Source of the DNA: an uncultured Sulfitobacter sp.
GTDB taxonomy: Bacteria; Pseudomonadota; Alphaproteobacteria; Rhodobacterales; Rhodobacteraceae
Length of the DNA stretch: 64,000 nt
Assembly: GCF_947499945.1 (NCBI RefSeq)
Contig: NZ_CANMQD010000003.1
Coordinates: forward strand, 294,120 to 358,119
Direction of reading: 5' to 3'
The first letter of the stretch is position 1. Every line of letters begins with the position of its first letter. The notes below the pieces were generated by a model that was not told the origin of the DNA, searched no databases, and worked only from the letters and a program-made list of their open reading frames with translations. The translations under genes and the position numbers were made by a program. Positions 60,262 through 64,000 of the stretch are shown here, one piece after another.

Positions 60262-61404
60262 ATGCGGAATTCAAGCCGATCGCGCGTCGATCCCTTTATT
60301 GTGATGGATGTCATGCAAGCCGCGACAAAGGCTGAGGCGGCGGGGCGTCATATTATCCACATGGAAGTGGGCCAGCCTGGCACGGGCGCGCCCAAGCCTG
60401 CGGCGGTTGCGCTGAGTGCGGCGATGGCTGAAGGCCCGTTGGGATATACGGTTGCCCTTGGCCTGCCTGCGCTGCGGGCGCGGATCGCGAGGATGTACGG
60501 TGAGTGGTATAATGTGGACCTTGACCCTGCGAGGGTGGTGGTGACCTCTGGCTCTTCTGCGGGGTTCTTGCTGGCCTTCACAGCGCTCTTTGATAGTGGC
60601 GACCGTGTGGGGATCGGTGCACCCGGTTATCCGAGTTATCGCCAGATTCTGGGGGCGCTTGGGATGGTACCTGTGGACTTGCCCACAGCGGCGGAAAACC
60701 GCTTTCAGCCTGTGCCAAGTGACTTTGCCGAGATGGATTTGCGCGGGTTGATGGTGGCCTCGCCTGCGAATCCGACGGGGACGATGCTGGATAAGAACGC
60801 AATGACGGCGTTGATCGACGCGTGTCACGGTACGGGGGCGTCGTTCATCTCGGATGAGATTTACCACGGCATTGAATATGAGAAGAAGGCGGTCACGGCG
60901 CTGGAGATTACTGACGAGTGCTATGTCATCAACAGTTTCTCCAAGTATTTCAGTATGACGGGTTGGCGCGTGGGCTGGATGGTGGTGCCGGACGATCAGG
61001 TGCGCGTGGTCGAGCGGATTGCGCAGAACATGTTTATTTGTGCGCCTCATGCCTCGCAGGTGGCAGCCTTGGCCGCGATGGATTGTGTGGACGAGTTGGA
61101 AGCCAACATGGATGTCTACCGTGCCAACCGTGCGCTGATGCTGGACGGATTGCCCAAGGCAGGGTTTGACAAGATTGCACCGCCTGACGGGGGATTTTAC
61201 GTCTATGCGGATGTGAGTGAGATCACGCAGGACAGCCGTGTACTTGCGGCGGAGATATTAGAGAAGGCGGGCGTGGCGGTGACGCCTGGTTTGGATTTTG
61301 ATCCAGCGCGCGGGCATACCACAATGCGGTTTTCCTATGCGCGTAGCACAGATGATATTCGTGAAGGACTGGCGCGGCTGGCAACGTTTATGCAAAGCCG
61401 TTGA
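60262..61404 (+). CDS. Class I/II PLP-dependent aminotransferase
   Basis: The 380-residue fold-type I aminotransferase has VTSGSSAGFLLAFTALFDSG, the NPTGTM cofactor loop, SDEIYHGIEY with the PLP pyridine-nitrogen Asp, and the Schiff-base Lys in NSFSKYFSMTGWRVGWMV. Arg of TTMRFSYARS binds the substrate carboxylate. It resembles aspartate or broad-specificity transaminases; the donor amino acid is not clear from sequence. AGGAG is 7 nt before the ATG. It diverges from the M48 gene by 23 bp only. Confidence 0.93.
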   Translation: MRNSSRSRVDPFIVMDVMQAATKAEAAGRHIIHMEVGQPGTGAPKPAAVALSAAMAEGPLGYTVALGLPALRARIARMYGEWYNVDLDPARVVVTSGSSAGFLLAFTALFDSGDRVGIGAPGYPSYRQILGALGMVPVDLPTAAENRFQPVPSDFAEMDLRGLMVASPANPTGTMLDKNAMTALIDACHGTGASFISDEIYHGIEYEKKAVTALEITDECYVINSFSKYFSMTGWRVGWMVVPDDQVRVVERIAQNMFICAPHASQVAALAAMDCVDELEANMDVYRANRALMLDGLPKAGFDKIAPPDGGFYVYADVSEITQDSRVLAAEILEKAGVAVTPGLDFDPARGHTTMRFSYARSTDDIREGLARLATFMQSR

Positions 61405-61479
61405 TCTGCTGGACCGCCTGCGGTGGGCAATGATATGCTGTGCAAAAGCGCCATCTGAAAAACTGTGGCTGGAGCGGTG

Positions 61480-62694
61480 ATGAAACGAATTTTATTTAGT
61501 ATTATTTTGTGCTTGTGCGCCTCTCCTTATGTAGCGGCTCAAGAGTTGAGTGCGCTTGCACGGGTCGAGCCGGACGCGAGTGTGATCAAGGATGGCTGGT
61601 TCGGGCGCACGGATTTGACGCTCAAGCTGAGCCAAGGGGTGCCGTTTCGGGTATTCACGCTGGATGATCCTGCCCGACTGGTGGTGGATTTCCGTGAAGT
61701 AGATTTTCGAGGTCTGCGGGCGGCTGACTTGCTGGAGAAAGGCGGGCGCATCTCGGCGGTGCGTTTTGGCGCGTTTCAGCCGGGCTGGTCGCGGTTGGTC
61801 GCTGATCTGACAAAGCCGATGTTGCCGCGCGAAATCGGGATGCCTGTGGACCTGAACACGGGCCGAGCCGCGCTTGAGATCATGCTCAAGACTGTGAGCG
61901 CAGAGGAATTTGCAGCGGCGGACGGGACGCCGATTGACCCCAACTGGACCCCTGCATTTTTGAGTGCGCCTAAGGCTGCGCGTAAAGGTGAGGACCGTTT
62001 TGTTGTCGTGCTAGACCCCGGTCATGGCGGCGTTGATCCCGGTGCAGAGCGCGACGAGGTGAATGAAAAGGAACTGATGCTCAGTTTTGCGCAGACGATG
62101 GCGGAAGCGTTGCGGCGTATGGATGTGGATGTGGTGCTGACCCGCGAAAGCGATGTGTTCGTCGCCCTTGAGACGCGGGTGGCGATTGCCCATCAGGTTG
62201 AGGCGGACCTGTTCATTTCATTACACGCGGACATCTTGAGGCAGGGTGGAGCCAAAGGAGCCACCGTCTATATCCTGTCCGATGAAGCGAGTGACAAGGC
62301 GACCGAGCATCTGGCCGCACGGCACAACCGCTCTGACATCATTGCGGGGGCGGATTTGACGGGATCGGATGATCAGGTGGCGCAAGTCCTGCTTGATCTG
62401 GCGCGACAGGAGACGGGGCCACGGTCTTCCGCGCTTGCGATGACGCTGGCCGAGGGTATGGCAGCTGCAGGTGGACCTATGAACCGCAGGCCGCTGCGCG
62501 AGGCAGGGTTTTCGGTGCTGAAGTCGGCGGATATACCTTCTGTCCTGGTTGAGATCGGGTTTCTCAGCTCTGATAGGGACCTGTCAAACCTTGGTGATCC
62601 GGTGTGGCGGCGCGGTATGGCAGAAGGTATGGCGAAGGCTGTGCTCACGTGGCGTGATACAGATGAAGCACGCAAAGGCCTCGTGCGGCAATAA
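61480..62694 (+). CDS. N-acetylmuramoyl-L-alanine amidase (AmiC type)
   Basis: The 404-residue exported enzyme has a signal peptide (RILFSIILCLCASPYVAA), an AMIN domain (residues about 35-135, KLSQGVPFRVFTLDDPARLV) and a zinc-dependent Amidase_3 domain (VVLDPGHGGVDPGA, FISLHADI, LVEIGFLSS). It cleaves the bond between MurNAc and the stem peptide in the septal wall; the AMIN domain targets it to peptidoglycan. The start was set at the ATG with GGAG 5 nt upstream, since the longer frame adds only five residues before the signal. A class A PBP gene follows. Confidence 0.93.
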   Translation: MKRILFSIILCLCASPYVAAQELSALARVEPDASVIKDGWFGRTDLTLKLSQGVPFRVFTLDDPARLVVDFREVDFRGLRAADLLEKGGRISAVRFGAFQPGWSRLVADLTKPMLPREIGMPVDLNTGRAALEIMLKTVSAEEFAAADGTPIDPNWTPAFLSAPKAARKGEDRFVVVLDPGHGGVDPGAERDEVNEKELMLSFAQTMAEALRRMDVDVVLTRESDVFVALETRVAIAHQVEADLFISLHADILRQGGAKGATVYILSDEASDKATEHLAARHNRSDIIAGADLTGSDDQVAQVLLDLARQETGPRSSALAMTLAEGMAAAGGPMNRRPLREAGFSVLKSADIPSVLVEIGFLSSDRDLSNLGDPVWRRGMAEGMAKAVLTWRDTDEARKGLVRQ

Positions 62695-62765
62695 GGCGCT
62701 TCGTTAGGGTACCGAATTTAGGCGGTTAATCGCCCTAATTCCCCTTAGAACAGGCGGTATGCCTT

Positions 62766-62794
62766 TTGACGATCTGCGCCTTTGCGCGTATAGA
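62766..62794 (+). promoter_or_regulatory. Sigma-70-type promoter of the PBP gene
   Basis: TTGACG (62766-62771), a 17-bp spacer and TATAGA (62789-62794) form a near-consensus promoter about 38 bp before the GTG start. Confidence 0.75.
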
Positions 62795-62831
62795 CAAGGC
62801 AATACAAGCGCCATTTAAGGAGCGTTGCTGC

Positions 62832-64000
62832 GTGTTTCGGATGATCCTGTCGTTCTTCGGGGGTATTTTTACCACCCTGACCATGTCTGTAGGCATGGTT
62901 GCCCTCACTATTGGTGCGGTTTTCTGGATGTACGGGCGCGATTTGCCCAGCCACGAATCCCTTGCGTCCTACACGCCGCCGACGATAAGCCGGATTTACT
63001 CCGGACAGGGCCGCCTGATTGATGAGTTCGCCAAGGAACGCCGCCTGTTTGCCCCTGCCGATACGATTCCTGATCTGATTAAACAGGCTTTTATTTCGGC
63101 GGAAGACAAGAATTTCTACGAGCATGATGGATACGATCTGCGCGGCATTGGTGCGGCGGCGATTGATGCGGTGCGCACGCGCGGTCAGGACGTGCGTGGA
63201 GCCTCGACGATCACCCAGCAGGTGATGAAGAACTTTTTGCTGAGTGGTGATCGCCGTGCGGAGCGAAAAGTCAAAGAGATTATCCTCGCTGCCCGTGTGG
63301 AAGAGGCACTGCCGAAGGAAAAAATTCTCGAGCTGTATCTGAACGAGATTTTCCTCGGGCAAAACAGCTATGGCGTGGCTGCGGCGAGCCAGACCTATTT
63401 CAACAAGACCCTGAGCGAGCTGGCCCCCCATGAGGCGGCGACGCTTGCAAGCCTTCCCAAAGCGCCCTCGGATTACCATCCTGTACGCCGCAAAGATCGC
63501 CTGATGGCGCGCCGCAACTTTGTTTTGCGGGAAATGAAGGAGAACGGATATATCACCGAAGCGGCCTATGAGCAGGAGCGTAACATGCCGCTTTTGTCCG
63601 TTCAAAATGGCGATTTCGAGAGCTTCAAGGCCGATTTGCCGCCGCGCGACTACTTTACCGATGAAATCCGCCGCCAGTTGTCCGAGGACTTTGGTGAGGG
63701 TGAATTCTTTACCGGTGGTTTGAGTGTCCGCGCGACGATCGATAATGAAATGCAGCCGATTGCTGCAGATGCCCTGCGCCGTCAGTTGGAAAGCTTTGAT
63801 CGCGGTCAGGGTGTATGGCGCGGCACAGGTCAGACTTTGCCTGCAGAAGCACTGGTTGACGAAGCCACATGGCGCGATGCGCTGTCCAAGCTGCGTGTGC
63901 CGCGTGACATCACTCTGGAAACACAATGGTTCCCTGCGGTGGTCCTTGAGACGGGCGGACAAGGTGCGCGTCTGGGAATCGAGAGCGTCGAAAATGTAGA
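62832..64000 (+). CDS. mrcA: Class A penicillin-binding protein (PBP1A), 3' end outside window
   Basis: About 389 codons are present. After a short cytoplasmic tail, one membrane anchor (FFGGIFTTLTMSVGMVALTI) precedes a transglycosylase domain with FISAEDKNFYEHDGYD (catalytic Glu), GASTITQQVMKNFLL and LNEIFLGQNSYGVAAAS. The piece ends in the OB-like insert typical of PBP1A, before the transpeptidase domain. It polymerises lipid II and cross-links peptidoglycan. The GTG start has AAGGAG 9 nt upstream; an ATG three codons later is an alternative. Its neighbour is a peptidoglycan amidase. Confidence 0.95.
   Translation, partial: MFRMILSFFGGIFTTLTMSVGMVALTIGAVFWMYGRDLPSHESLASYTPPTISRIYSGQGRLIDEFAKERRLFAPADTIPDLIKQAFISAEDKNFYEHDGYDLRGIGAAAIDAVRTRGQDVRGASTITQQVMKNFLLSGDRRAERKVKEIILAARVEEALPKEKILELYLNEIFLGQNSYGVAAASQTYFNKTLSELAPHEAATLASLPKAPSDYHPVRRKDRLMARRNFVLREMKENGYITEAAYEQERNMPLLSVQNGDFESFKADLPPRDYFTDEIRRQLSEDFGEGEFFTGGLSVRATIDNEMQPIAADALRRQLESFDRGQGVWRGTGQTLPAEALVDEATWRDALSKLRVPRDITLETQWFPAVVLETGGQGARLGIESVENV

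Noticed and set aside
62745-63962. 405-codon minus-strand frame opposite the PBP gene
   Set aside because: The plus strand encodes an unmistakable PBP1A with a near-consensus promoter and ribosome site; the antisense protein has no recognisable domain.

Overview
This window looks like a chromosomal segment of a marine Rhodobacteraceae bacterium (Roseobacter group, Alphaproteobacteria). Pointers are the form II CO-dehydrogenase-like operon in S-L-M order, a paa operon for aerobic phenylacetate catabolism, a DctBD/DctPQM TRAP transport locus, a sirohaem/sulfite-reductase operon with DUF2849 and DUF934 members, and roseobacter-like small membrane proteins. The assignment rests on gene content and protein character; no rRNA or other phylogenetic marker was compared.

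Layout. 1-1.5 kb: end of a HAD phosphatase, then monothiol glutaredoxin, a small membrane protein and BolA. 1.6-7.6 kb: XdhC-like and molybdopterin-binding maturation proteins followed by coxS, coxL (form II) and coxM. 7.6-9.5 kb: infC with an ATC start, and a very alanine-rich membrane-anchored protein. 9.5-16.3 kb: M50-like peptidase, ferredoxin-NADP reductase, and the sulfate-assimilation operon cysG-DUF2849-sulfite reductase-cysH-DUF934, divergent from an Lrp/AsnC regulator. 16.5-24.2 kb: cytochrome P450 and the dctBD-dctPQM locus. 24.3-31.5 kb: housekeeping and small families (tpiA, a 2OG-Fe oxygenase, TfoX-like, IscA-like, DUF3307 with a SatD-like protein, SufT-like, NfeD-SPFH, tgt). 31.6-39 kb: paa operon (thiolase-paaA-DUF3291-paaB-C-D-E-Z). 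39.3-43.6 kb: lon, a 59-residue exported protein, an HU-like protein, a phosphatase, tRNA-Val and tRNA-Asp.

43.6-54.9 kb lies between two identical tRNA-Asp genes (81-bp direct repeats about 11.4 kb apart). It holds only accessory genes: LysR, DUF1330, luciferase-like oxidoreductase, SDR, two alcohol dehydrogenases with a TetR regulator, a cupin, an SDR whose catalytic Tyr is Cys, and an RTX calcium-binding protein. Long spacers without recognisable genes separate several of them. No integrase, transposase, phage gene or CRISPR array was seen. 55-64 kb returns to ordinary content: sulfotransferase, glycosyltransferase, an esterase gene broken by one stop codon, DsbA-like protein, M48 protease, aminotransferase, cell-wall amidase and the start of a class A penicillin-binding protein.

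The most informative regulatory signals are paired palindromes in three promoter regions: cysG/Lrp, dctD-dctP and tetR/adh. The DctD-like regulator lacks the GAFTGA loop and has a damaged Walker A motif, so it probably does not work as a normal sigma-54 activator. I did not find a convincing wholly new defence or mobile system. The tRNA-Asp-bounded block, the altered DctD and several small uncharacterised proteins are the best candidates for follow-up.
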